A stretch of DNA of 64,000 bases from the NCBI GenBank assembly GCA_023451825.1, contig JAEXYA010000049.1:7613-71612 (forward strand), written 5' to 3'. The position numbers and the translations under genes are program-made. Positions 51,657 through 59,282 of this stretch are shown here, in pieces. Under the pieces are notes generated by a model, which had not been told where the DNA came from, made no database searches, and saw nothing but the letters and a program-made list of their open reading frames with translations. The stretch is from Pseudomonadota bacterium (GTDB taxonomy: Bacteria > Pseudomonadota > Alphaproteobacteria > Rhizobiales > Xanthobacteraceae). Position 1 is the stretch's first letter. Each line of letters starts with the position of its first letter.

Positions 51657-51824
51657 GTCTCCATGATTCGAAACGGCGCTTCCGCCTTCGCTCTTCGAGC
51701 TTCGGCGGGACAAGTCCGCCTTCTCACCAGCAGGGCGGGGTGTGGGACAATTTCTTTCCCGATCATCATCCCATTCCGCCCTCATCCTGAGGAGCGGCCG
51801 CAGGTCGCGTCTCGAAGGATGGTG
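51657..51824. repeat. rearranged, degenerate family C element
   Basis: The order of the halves is swapped relative to other copies. A right-half-like CATGATTCGAAACGGCGCTT (from 51663) comes first, interrupted by about 35 bp that itself forms a CCGCC/GGCGG hairpin, and ends CTTCTCACCAGCAGGGCGG. A left half CCCTCATCCTGAGGAGCG with GTCTCGAAGGATGG (51779-51822) follows. It lies between the DUF4269 gene and rsmG. It may be two partial copies or an element with a nested insertion. Confidence 0.7.
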
Positions 51825-51939
51825 TCTAGGCTCAATCGACGCAACACATCTCCAAGCAGCTCCATTTTCATAGCCGCCGTCATGGACTCGGAGTATGAGA
51901 AAGCATCCCTCCCTCCATAACGTACCGAAATCGCATTCC

Positions 51940-52650
51940 ATGGCGCAACGATCCCAGCCATCCGCTCCCGCTCCTTCGCTCGATCGCGACAAGGCCGCGG
52001 CGCTCCGCCTCACGCCTGTTTCACATGAAACAGAAGCGCGGCTTGATCGCTATGTGGCGCTGCTGCTGCAATGGCAGGCCAAGACCAATTTGATTTCGCC
52101 GGCGACATTGCCGCATCTCTGGACGCGCCATATCTCGGATTCACTGCAGCTTCTGAAGCTCGCGCCCGACGCGCGCATCTGGCTCGACTTCGGCAGCGGC
52201 GGCGGTTTCCCCGGCGTGGTGCTGGCTTGTGCCATGGGCGATGTCGGTGGCCATGTTCATCTGGTCGAGCGCAACGCCAAGAAGGCGGCGTTCCTGCGCG
52301 AAGCACTGCGTGTGACGCAAGCCCCTGGTTCAGTCCATCTCGCGGACATCGGGGATAATGTGGATAGTTTTCCAAAGCGCGTCGATTGCATCACCGCACG
52401 CGCCGTGGCGTCGCTAGATATCATTCTCGGTTTCGCGGCTCCCCTGATGAACGGCAGCAACAAGGCGCTGTTTTTGAAGGGTCAAGATGTAGACGCGGAA
52501 TTGACCGAAGCTACTAAATGTTGGAATATAAGCCCACGCCTGCATGCGAGCCTCACCGGCGGACAAGGCTGGATCGTCGAACTGGACAAGATCGAGCGGC
52601 GCGACCCGTCCGCAGATACCATGATGGCCCACGCAAATGACCGTAATTGA
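51940..52650 (+). CDS. rsmG: 16S rRNA (guanine527-N7)-methyltransferase RsmG (GidB)
   Basis: SAM-dependent rRNA methyltransferase, 236 residues. VALLLQWQAKTNLISPATLPHLWTRHISDSLQLL, then the SAM motif WLDFGSGGGFPGVVLAC, ERNAKKAAFLREA, and ITARAVASL. The start is the ATG at 51940 (MAQRSQPS). The gene overlaps parA by 14 bp and contains a parS site over codons for V-S-H-E-T (52017-52032). The gap behind it carries no promoter I can assign. Confidence 0.96.
   Translation: MAQRSQPSAPAPSLDRDKAAALRLTPVSHETEARLDRYVALLLQWQAKTNLISPATLPHLWTRHISDSLQLLKLAPDARIWLDFGSGGGFPGVVLACAMGDVGGHVHLVERNAKKAAFLREALRVTQAPGSVHLADIGDNVDSFPKRVDCITARAVASLDIILGFAAPLMNGSNKALFLKGQDVDAELTEATKCWNISPRLHASLTGGQGWIVELDKIERRDPSADTMMAHANDRN
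52017..52032. other. parS site 5, inside rsmG
   Basis: TGTTTCACATGAAACA, 15 of 16 match, variant in the central CG step. It lies within the rsmG coding sequence, where the site also encodes Val-Ser-His-Glu-Thr; a ParB site constrained by both DNA binding and coding. Confidence 0.88.
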
Positions 52651-53503
52651 TCAGGAATATCAAGAGGATAGCTCGAAGACGACCCCTGGCCACCCGCGCA
52701 TCCTGGCGCTGGCCAATCAGAAGGGCGGCGTCGGCAAGACCACCACGGCGATCAATCTCGGCACCGCACTCGCCGCCATCGGAGAGCGTGTGCTGATCGT
52801 TGATCTCGATCCGCAGGGCAATGCGTCCACCGGCCTTGGCATCGATCGCCGCGATCGCGCCTGTTCGACCTATGACGTGCTGACCGGCGACGCCCCGCTG
52901 CGCGATGCCGTCGTGGTCACCGCAGTGCCGCGTCTGCACATCGCGGCTTCGACCATGGATCTCTCTGGCCTCGAACTCGAAATCGGCGGCGCCCGTGATC
53001 GCGCCTTCCGCCTGCGCGATGCGATCGGCGAGTTGAACAACAATGTCTCGCCGGGCTCGGACTACACTTATGTGCTGATCGACTGCCCGCCGTCGCTGAA
53101 CCTTCTCACCGTCAATGCGATGGCTGCGTCGGATGCGATCCTCGTGCCGCTGCAGTGTGAGTTCTTCGCGCTCGAAGGTCTGTCGCAATTGCTGCAGACG
53201 GTGGAGCAGGTGCGCTCGACGCTGAATCCGAACCTCACCATCCACGGCATCGTCATGACCATGTTCGATGCCCGCAACAACCTGTCGAACCAGGTCGTTG
53301 CCGACGTCCGCGAATTCATGGGCAACAAGGTCTATGACACCATGATCCCGCGTAACGTCCGCATCTCGGAAGCGCCGTCCTACGGCAAGCCGGTGCTGGT
53401 CTATGATTTGAAGTGCGCGGGCTCAGAGGCCTATCTGCGCCTCGCCACCGAAGTGATCCAGCGCGAGCGCGATATTCGCGCGGCGCCAGTGGATGCGGCG
53501 TAA
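52637..53503 (+). CDS. parA: chromosome partition ATPase ParA
   Basis: Deviant-Walker ATPase driving origin segregation with ParB, 288 residues. ALANQKGGVGKTTTAINLGTALA (deviant Walker A with signature Lys), VDLDPQGNASTGLG, VLIDCPPSLNLLTVNA and VPLQCEFFALEGLSQLL. Starts inside the rsmG 3' end (14-bp overlap). A family B element separates it from parB. Confidence 0.97.
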   Translation: MTVIDQEYQEDSSKTTPGHPRILALANQKGGVGKTTTAINLGTALAAIGERVLIVDLDPQGNASTGLGIDRRDRACSTYDVLTGDAPLRDAVVVTAVPRLHIAASTMDLSGLELEIGGARDRAFRLRDAIGELNNNVSPGSDYTYVLIDCPPSLNLLTVNAMAASDAILVPLQCEFFALEGLSQLLQTVEQVRSTLNPNLTIHGIVMTMFDARNNLSNQVVADVREFMGNKVYDTMIPRNVRISEAPSYGKPVLVYDLKCAGSEAYLRLATEVIQRERDIRAAPVDAA

Positions 53504-53517
53504 GGCGCGCGCATCTT

Positions 53518-53623
53518 CGTAGGATGGGTAGAGCGCAGCGAAACCCATCGGCGGAATTTGCCGCAACGACGGACTGATGGGTTTCGCTCCGACGCTCCGC
53601 GTCTCCGCTCTACCCATCCTACG
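53518..53623. repeat. palindromic element, family B (copy 5)
   Basis: 106-bp inverted repeat, CGTAGGATGGGTAGAGCGCAG with AAACCCATC paired to GATGGGTTTCGCTCC and CGCTCTACCCATCCTACG. It splits parA from parB; if transcribed, the fold could lower or decouple parB expression. Confidence 0.9.
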
Positions 53624-53652
53624 ATTTCGAGTTTTAGTTTCTGGAGTGACCC

Positions 53653-54561
53653 ATGAGTTCAAGGGGATTGGCGATGGCCGATGAAGCGCGTTCGCGGTTG
53701 GGCCGCGGTCTGGCAAGTCTGATCGGTGATGTCGGCGGCGAGGCCGCGCAGACCGAGCGGCCGGCGCGTGGCCAGCGCAAGGTGCCGATCGAATTCATCA
53801 AGCCGAACCCGCGCAATCCGCGCCGCGCTTTCGCGGAAGCGGAATTGGCCGAGCTCGCCTCCTCGATCAAGCAGCATGGCGTGATCCAGCCGATCGTGGT
53901 GCGCGCCGTGAAGGGCACCAATGATCGCTTCGAGATCATCGCCGGCGAGCGCCGCTGGCGCGCATCGCAGCTGGCCGGTCTGCATGAAGTGCCGGTGGTG
54001 CCGGTGGACGTCACCGATGCCGCGGCGATGGAAATCGCCATCATCGAAAACATCCAGCGCGAAGACCTCAATGCGATGGAAGAGGCGCAGGGCTATCACG
54101 CGCTCGCCGAGACCTACAAACACAGCCAGGACGACATCGCAAAGATCGTCGGCAAGAGCCGCAGTCATGTCGCCAACATGATGCGCCTCACCAAATTGCC
54201 GGATGACGTGCAGGCGCTGATCGCATCGAACCAGCTCTCGAACGGCCATGCTCGCGCGCTGATCTCGCTGCCCGATCCATCGGCTGCTGCGAAGCGCGTG
54301 ATCGCCGAAGGCTTGAACGTCCGCCAAACCGAAGCGCTCGCCCATGAAGAAGGCGTGCCGGAGCGCGCGCCGCAAAAGCCGCGTGCTGGTTCGGCGCCGA
54401 AGGTCGCAAAGGATGCGGACACCATCGCGCTGGAGAAGCGGGTGAGTGACGCGCTCGGGCTGAAAGTGAGCGTCGATCACCGCGATCCCGGCGGCACGGT
54501 AATGATCAAGTATAGCGATCTCGATCAGCTCGATGAGATCTTGAAGCGGCTGGATACGTAA
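53653..54561 (+). CDS. parB: chromosome partition protein ParB
   Basis: CTP-dependent DNA clamp binding parS, 302 residues. N-terminal GLGRGL-type LGRGLASLIGD (ParA contact), IKPNPRNPRRAFAEAELAELASSIKQHG, CTP-binding GERRWRASQLAG and IENIQREDLNAMEEA, HTH region DDIAKIVGKSRSHVANMMRLTKLP, and a C-terminal dimer domain (DTIALEKRVSDALGLKVSVDH). GGAG six bases before the ATG at 53653 decides the start. Confidence 0.97.
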   Translation: MSSRGLAMADEARSRLGRGLASLIGDVGGEAAQTERPARGQRKVPIEFIKPNPRNPRRAFAEAELAELASSIKQHGVIQPIVVRAVKGTNDRFEIIAGERRWRASQLAGLHEVPVVPVDVTDAAAMEIAIIENIQREDLNAMEEAQGYHALAETYKHSQDDIAKIVGKSRSHVANMMRLTKLPDDVQALIASNQLSNGHARALISLPDPSAAAKRVIAEGLNVRQTEALAHEEGVPERAPQKPRAGSAPKVAKDADTIALEKRVSDALGLKVSVDHRDPGGTVMIKYSDLDQLDEILKRLDT

Positions 54562-54580
54562 GGTCTCAAGCGAACGACAC

Positions 54581-54703
54581 TCCGCCCCTCATCCTGAGGA
54601 GCCGCGTAGCGGCGTCTCGAAGGATGGCCGCAAACTCCATTGCGTCCCAGCTCATGGTTCGAGACGCCCGCAAGTGCGGGCTCCTCACCATGAGGGGCGG
54701 AGT
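54581..54703. repeat. palindromic element, family C (copy 4)
   Basis: 123-bp inverted repeat, TCCGCCCCTCATCCTGAGG with GTCTCGAAGGATGG paired to CATGGTTCGAGACGCCCGC and GGCTCCTCACCATGAGG. It lies between convergent parB and holA. Confidence 0.9.
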
Positions 54704-54709
54704 GTGCTG

Positions 54710-55738
54710 CTAACCCCGCCGCCTCGCATTCACGGCAATAGACATCAACGCCCTCTGTGCGATCACCGCGCCGAGGGTGTTTTGCTTGCGCACATCGAGC
54801 GCAGCCACCGCGAGCTGATCGATGATCGCCGCCAGCCGCCTTGCGGTGAAATTCCGCAGCGCCGCTTCCACCGCGCCCTTGCGCGAAAAATGCAGCCGCG
54901 GAAATCCGCTCTCGGCGGCCGCCGATGCCGGCGTGCCGGCCTCCACCAACAGGCTTGCTTTATGCAGCGCTGCGGCCTGGCGCTGTGCCGCCATCATGAT
55001 CATGCCGGGATAGGTGCCGGCGATCATCGCCTTGTTGAATTCGGTTTCCACCAGCGTCGGATTGCCGGCAAAGGCGCCGTCCACGATCGGGTCGATCTTC
55101 AGCTCCGACGCGTCCGCCACGCAGGCCATCACATCATCAAGCGTCACTTCGCCGGTGCCGTGCGCATACAGCATCAGTTTTCGCAGCTCGTTGCGCGAGG
55201 CCTGGCGATCGCCGCCGAGCAGCGACATCAAGGTCGCGCGTGCGTCAGGCGCCATCCGCAAGTTGGCGAGTTGCAGCTCGTCATTGATCAGCTTGGTCAG
55301 ATCGCGCTCGGTGTCCGGATAGCAGGCGATGGCAACCGCGGTTTTCGCCTTCTCGCACACTTTTCGCAACGGCGATTCCGGTCGCAGCTCGCCGGCCTCG
55401 ATCACGATGCGGCAATCGCGGATCGCCATCTCGCTCAGCGTATCGACGCCGCTGGAAAAGTTCTTCGAGCCGGCGCGCACGCGAATGGCGCGGCGGCCGC
55501 CGAACATCGGGATGGTCATCGCCTCCTCGACCAGCCGGGACGGTTCGGCAGCGAGGTCGTCGCCATCCATGCGCACCAGCGAGAACGGATCGTTGACGTC
55601 ATCGACCGCGGATTTCACCAGCGCCTCAGCGCGTTCGCGCACCAGGCCGGCGTCGGGGCCGTAGAGCAGGATGATCGGCCGGGTGGAATCCGGCCGGCTC
55701 AGGAAGAGGTCGATGTCTTTTCCGCGGAGGGCGACCAA
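54710..55738 (-). CDS. holA: DNA polymerase III delta subunit
   Basis: Clamp-loader subunit that opens the sliding clamp, 342 residues. PIILLYGPDAGLVRERAEALV, FSLVRMDGDDLA, TIPMFGGRRAIRVRAGSK, and the C-terminal helical region LMSLLGGDRQASRNELRKLMLYA typical of HolA. The start is TTG at 55738 (MVALRGKDI), with AGGA six bases upstream. Third gene after leuS and lptE; the gap to lptE carries a family C element. Confidence 0.94.
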   Translation of the reverse strand: MVALRGKDIDLFLSRPDSTRPIILLYGPDAGLVRERAEALVKSAVDDVNDPFSLVRMDGDDLAAEPSRLVEEAMTIPMFGGRRAIRVRAGSKNFSSGVDTLSEMAIRDCRIVIEAGELRPESPLRKVCEKAKTAVAIACYPDTERDLTKLINDELQLANLRMAPDARATLMSLLGGDRQASRNELRKLMLYAHGTGEVTLDDVMACVADASELKIDPIVDGAFAGNPTLVETEFNKAMIAGTYPGMIMMAAQRQAAALHKASLLVEAGTPASAAAESGFPRLHFSRKGAVEAALRNFTARRLAAIIDQLAVAALDVRKQNTLGAVIAQRALMSIAVNARRRG

Positions 55739-55768
55739 TGTGATGTCCTAGACTTCAACAAACTCAGT

Positions 55769-55883
55769 CCCTCATGGTGAGGAGGCGCGAAGCGCCGTCT
55801 CGAACCATGAGCCGATTGGCGCCGGCGCTTGCGGCCATCCTTCGAGACGCCCGCCAAAGGCGGGCTCCTCAGGATGAGGGCGG
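55769..55883. repeat. palindromic element, family C (copy 5)
   Basis: 115-bp inverted repeat in reverse orientation, CCCTCATGGTGAGGAGGCG with CCGTCTCGAACCATGA paired to GGCCATCCTTCGAGACGCC and GGGCTCCTCAGGATGAGGG. It lies between lptE and holA, inside the probable leuS-lptE-holA operon. Confidence 0.9.
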
Positions 55884-55895
55884 AGTGCGCGGGTG

Positions 55896-56450
55896 TTACG
55901 ATCCGCTATAAAAGAATGACGCCAGACGCGTGTTGATATTGTCCGCGATCTCGGCGGATGCACGGTTTTCGGCATCGCGGGCGGCGCGGGTGCGGGCGAA
56001 GCGCTGCTGCTGGCCGGGGATGTCATAGGTGACACGGCTGAAGGTCGAGCCGGTCATGACCTGCTTGCCGGTGGCGATCTCGATCAGGCCGAACGTGGCG
56101 TCGATGCCGTAATTCTCCGACGTCGCCAGCGCCGTATTCGGATCGACCATCAGCGAGCTGCGGGTCGGGTTGAGGCGAATCTTCAGCGTGTAGAGCGGCG
56201 GCGCGCCGGTGGCGGCGCCATACATCTTGAACATCAGTGCGTTGCGCACCTCGATACCCAGGCGGGCCTGCGGCGACGCATTTGGATAATCGAGCGGCGG
56301 AACTTCCACCAAAGCAAGCTTTTCGCGCAGTGCAGACGAGCCGTCGGCCGTCTTGGCCGCATACATCGGCTGGAAGCAGCCGGCCGTGAGGGCGCCGAGG
56401 GCGACGACAGCGGTCAGCCGGGCGGCGATTCGGAACTTAGCCGACAACAT
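55896..56450 (-). CDS. lptE: LPS-assembly lipoprotein LptE
   Basis: Outer-membrane lipoprotein that plugs LptD in lipopolysaccharide export, 184 residues. Lipobox LTAGC (signal MLSAKFRIAARLTAVVALG, lipidated Cys about residue 25) then FQPMYA and the LptE core ...LGIEVRNALMFKMYG...LKIRLN and GIDATFGLIEIATGKQVMTG. Overlaps leuS by 14 bp and precedes holA, the standard proteobacterial leuS-lptE-holA order. Confidence 0.92.
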   Translation of the reverse strand: MLSAKFRIAARLTAVVALGALTAGCFQPMYAAKTADGSSALREKLALVEVPPLDYPNASPQARLGIEVRNALMFKMYGAATGAPPLYTLKIRLNPTRSSLMVDPNTALATSENYGIDATFGLIEIATGKQVMTGSTFSRVTYDIPGQQQRFARTRAARDAENRASAEIADNINTRLASFFYSGS

Positions 56451-59046
56451 TCACGATCCTCTGCGGCACCACGATAATCTTCTTGGGCGGCTTGCCGTCC
56501 AGCGCCTGTTTTACAGCATCGAGGGCCAGAGCGGCAGCCTCAATTTCCGAATTGGACGCTTCGCGCGGAACTGTGACTTCTCCGCGCTTCTTGCCGTTGA
56601 CCTGGACGGGCAGGGTCAGCGAGTCCTCAACCAGCAGATCGGCCTCGACCGCCGGCCAGGACGCCTCGGACACCAGGCCCTGCTGGCCCAGCACGGTCCA
56701 GCATTCTTCCGCCAGATGCGGCATCATCGGTGCGAACAGCTGCACCAGGATCACCGCCGCCTCGTTCAGCGCCCAGCACATGTCCGGCGCCGGGGTGCCC
56801 GGCTTGGCCAGCGCTTCGCCGAAGGCATTGGCGAATTCGCGGATATAGGCCAGGCAGACATTGAACTGCAGCTTCTCGACGCCGGTGGACACTTTGTCGA
56901 GCGCGCCATGGGCGGCCTTGCGAACCGCCAGCGCTTCCGGGCTGAACTGCGCCGGCTTGGCGGCCGGTGCATTTTTGCCATGGGCGGCTGCATCATTGAC
57001 CATGCGCCACAGGCGCTGGACGAAACGAGACGCGCCCTTGACGCCTTCCTCGCTCCAGATCACGTCGCGATCCGGCGGCGAGTCCGACAGCATGAACCAG
57101 CGTGCGGTATCGGCGCCATAGGTGCCGATGATGTCGTCGGGATCGACGGTGTTGCGCTTCGACTTCGACATCTTCTCGATGGAGCCGATCTCCACCGGGG
57201 AATTGTCGGTCAGCAAGGTCGCCGAACGTGTCGTGCCGTCGCCGGTGATATTGATCTCGGCCGGCGACGCAAATGTGCCGTCCTGCTTCTTGTAGGTCTC
57301 GTGCACCACCATGCCCTGGGTGAACATGCCGGCAAACGGCTCGTCCATCGCCACATGGCCGGTCGCTTTCATCGCGCGGGTGAAGAAGCGCGAGTACAGC
57401 AGATGCAAAATCGCATGTTCGACGCCGCCGATATACTGATCGACCGGCATCATGCGGTTGGCGACATCCGGCGTGGTCGGCGCATCGGCATTCCACGGAT
57501 CGGTGAAGCGCGCGAAGTACCAGGACGAATCGACGAACGTATCCATCGTGTCGGTCTCGCGCCGCGCCTTGCCGCCGCATTGCGGGCAGGTCACGTGCTT
57601 CCAGGTCGGGTGATGGTCGAGCGCATTGCCGGGCTTGTCGAAGGTGACATCCTCCGGCAGCACGACCGGCAGGTCCTTTGCCGGCACCGGCACCACATCG
57701 CATTTTTCGCAATGGATGATCGGGATCGGGCAGCCCCAATAGCGCTGGCGCGAAATGCCCCAGTCGCGCAGGCGGAAGTTTACTTCGCGCTTGCCCCAAC
57801 CGTCCTTCTCGAAGATCGCCAGCGACTTCTTCATCGCTTCTTCGCAGGTCATCACGCCGGGTTCGCCGACCCAGCGGATATATTGCACGGTGTCGGTCTT
57901 GGCCGGCACGAAGGCGGTGTTGCCGACGCGCTCGTCGCTGCCGACCGGCACGAACACATCGAGCACATCGATATTGTACTTGCGCGCGAAATCGAGGTCG
58001 CGCTGGTCATGGGCGGGACAGCCGATCACGGCGCCCGTGCCGTAATCCATCAGCACGAAATTGGCGATGTAGAGCGGCAGCTCCCACTTTGAATCAGCAG
58101 GATGCAGCGCCTTGATGCCGGTGTCGAAACCCAGCTTCTCCGCGGTGTCGATCTCGGCCTGCGAGGTGCCGAGCTTGTGGCACGCGTCGATGAAGGCCGC
58201 GATCTTCGGATCGCTCTCGGCCAGCTTCTTCGCCAGCGGATGATCCGGCGAAATGGCCGCGAAGGTCGGGCCATACATCGTGTCCGGTCGTGTCGTGAAC
58301 ACCGGCAGCGTATCGAAGCCAGCCGGTGCGCCCTTCAGGCCGAATGCGAAACGCAAACCTTCGGAACGGCCGATCCAGTTGTGCTGCATCAGGCGGACCT
58401 TGTCCGGCCAGCGATCCAGTTTCTCCAGCGCGTCCAGCAGATCCTGCGAATAGTTGGTGATCTTGAAGAACCACTGGGTCAGCTCGCGCTGCTCCACCAC
58501 GGCGCCCGAGCGCCAGCCGCGGCCATCGATCACCTGCTCATTGGCGAGCACGGTGTGATCCACCGGGTCCCAGTTCACCTTCGACTTCTTGCGCTCCACC
58601 AGGCCGGCGGCGAGGAAGTCGGTAAACATCTTCTGCTGATGCTTGTAGTAGCTGGGGTCGCAGGTCGCGAATTCGCGCGCCCAGTCGAGCGACAGACCCA
58701 TGGTCTGCAGCTGCTTCTTCATCGACGCGATATTCTCGTAAGTCCACGCCTTCGGCGCCACCTTGCGTTCGATGGCGGCGTTTTCGGCGGGCAGGCCGAA
58801 TGCGTCCCAGCCCATCGGGTGGAGGACGTTAAAGCCCTTGGCGCGCTTCAGCCGCGCCAGCACGTCGCCCATGGTGTAGTTGCGGACATGGCCCATATGG
58901 ATGCGCCCGGACGGATAGGGGAACATCTCGAGCACGTAATATTTCGGCCGGGGATCGTCGTTCTTCGTGGCGAAGATCGCCTTGTCGTCCCACACGCGCT
59001 GCCAGCGCGGTTCGGTTTCGCGGGCGTTGTAACGTTCGTTCGTCAT
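56437..59046 (-). CDS. leuS: leucyl-tRNA synthetase
   Basis: Class I aminoacyl-tRNA synthetase charging tRNA-Leu, 869 residues, the usual bacterial length. HIGH motif in YPSGRIHMGHVRNYTMGDV, KMSKS motif EKMSKSKRNTVDPDD, a zinc-type CPQCGGKARRETDTMDTFVDSSWY, editing domain (about residues 225-420) with TTRPDTMYGPTFAAIS, and anticodon-binding C-terminus. Operon leader of leuS-lptE-holA. Confidence 0.97.
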   Translation of the reverse strand: MTNERYNARETEPRWQRVWDDKAIFATKNDDPRPKYYVLEMFPYPSGRIHMGHVRNYTMGDVLARLKRAKGFNVLHPMGWDAFGLPAENAAIERKVAPKAWTYENIASMKKQLQTMGLSLDWAREFATCDPSYYKHQQKMFTDFLAAGLVERKKSKVNWDPVDHTVLANEQVIDGRGWRSGAVVEQRELTQWFFKITNYSQDLLDALEKLDRWPDKVRLMQHNWIGRSEGLRFAFGLKGAPAGFDTLPVFTTRPDTMYGPTFAAISPDHPLAKKLAESDPKIAAFIDACHKLGTSQAEIDTAEKLGFDTGIKALHPADSKWELPLYIANFVLMDYGTGAVIGCPAHDQRDLDFARKYNIDVLDVFVPVGSDERVGNTAFVPAKTDTVQYIRWVGEPGVMTCEEAMKKSLAIFEKDGWGKREVNFRLRDWGISRQRYWGCPIPIIHCEKCDVVPVPAKDLPVVLPEDVTFDKPGNALDHHPTWKHVTCPQCGGKARRETDTMDTFVDSSWYFARFTDPWNADAPTTPDVANRMMPVDQYIGGVEHAILHLLYSRFFTRAMKATGHVAMDEPFAGMFTQGMVVHETYKKQDGTFASPAEINITGDGTTRSATLLTDNSPVEIGSIEKMSKSKRNTVDPDDIIGTYGADTARWFMLSDSPPDRDVIWSEEGVKGASRFVQRLWRMVNDAAAHGKNAPAAKPAQFSPEALAVRKAAHGALDKVSTGVEKLQFNVCLAYIREFANAFGEALAKPGTPAPDMCWALNEAAVILVQLFAPMMPHLAEECWTVLGQQGLVSEASWPAVEADLLVEDSLTLPVQVNGKKRGEVTVPREASNSEIEAAALALDAVKQALDGKPPKKIIVVPQRIVNVVG

Positions 59047-59151
59047 CGATTCGGCAGTCTGTTCCGGGGCCTCTAAGGGCCGGGACTAGGCCATAAAAGA
59101 CCACATGGGGTCAACGGGTTAAGCGGGGAAAGGCTTCGCCCGCGATGGCCT

Positions 59152-59264
59152 CTTCTCCCTCTCCCGCCCTTGCGGGGGAGGGCCGGGGTGGGGGCAGCCA
59201 CAAGCTTCCAAGCCCGCTGAGGCACCCCCACCCTGACCCTCCCCCGCAAGAGCGGGAGAGGGGA
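59152..59264. repeat. palindromic element, family E (copy 3)
   Basis: About 113-bp inverted repeat, TCTCCCTCTCCCGCCCTTGC and GCAAGAGCGGGAGAGGGG outer arms with GGGTGGGGGCAG and CACCCCCACCC inside. It lies between the leuS start and the end of the diguanylate cyclase gene, both minus strand. Confidence 0.9.
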
Positions 59265-59282
59265 CACTGCTTGAGAGCTCCG

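Noticed and set aside
52359..52367. TGTGGATAG, one mismatch to a DnaA box, inside rsmG
   Set aside because: A single near-match within a coding region is expected by chance over this length.
56353..58092. 579-residue open frame opposite leuS, and a second at 58102-59076
   Set aside because: Both are antisense to perfectly conserved leuS motifs and are rich in Arg, His and Asp without any domain.
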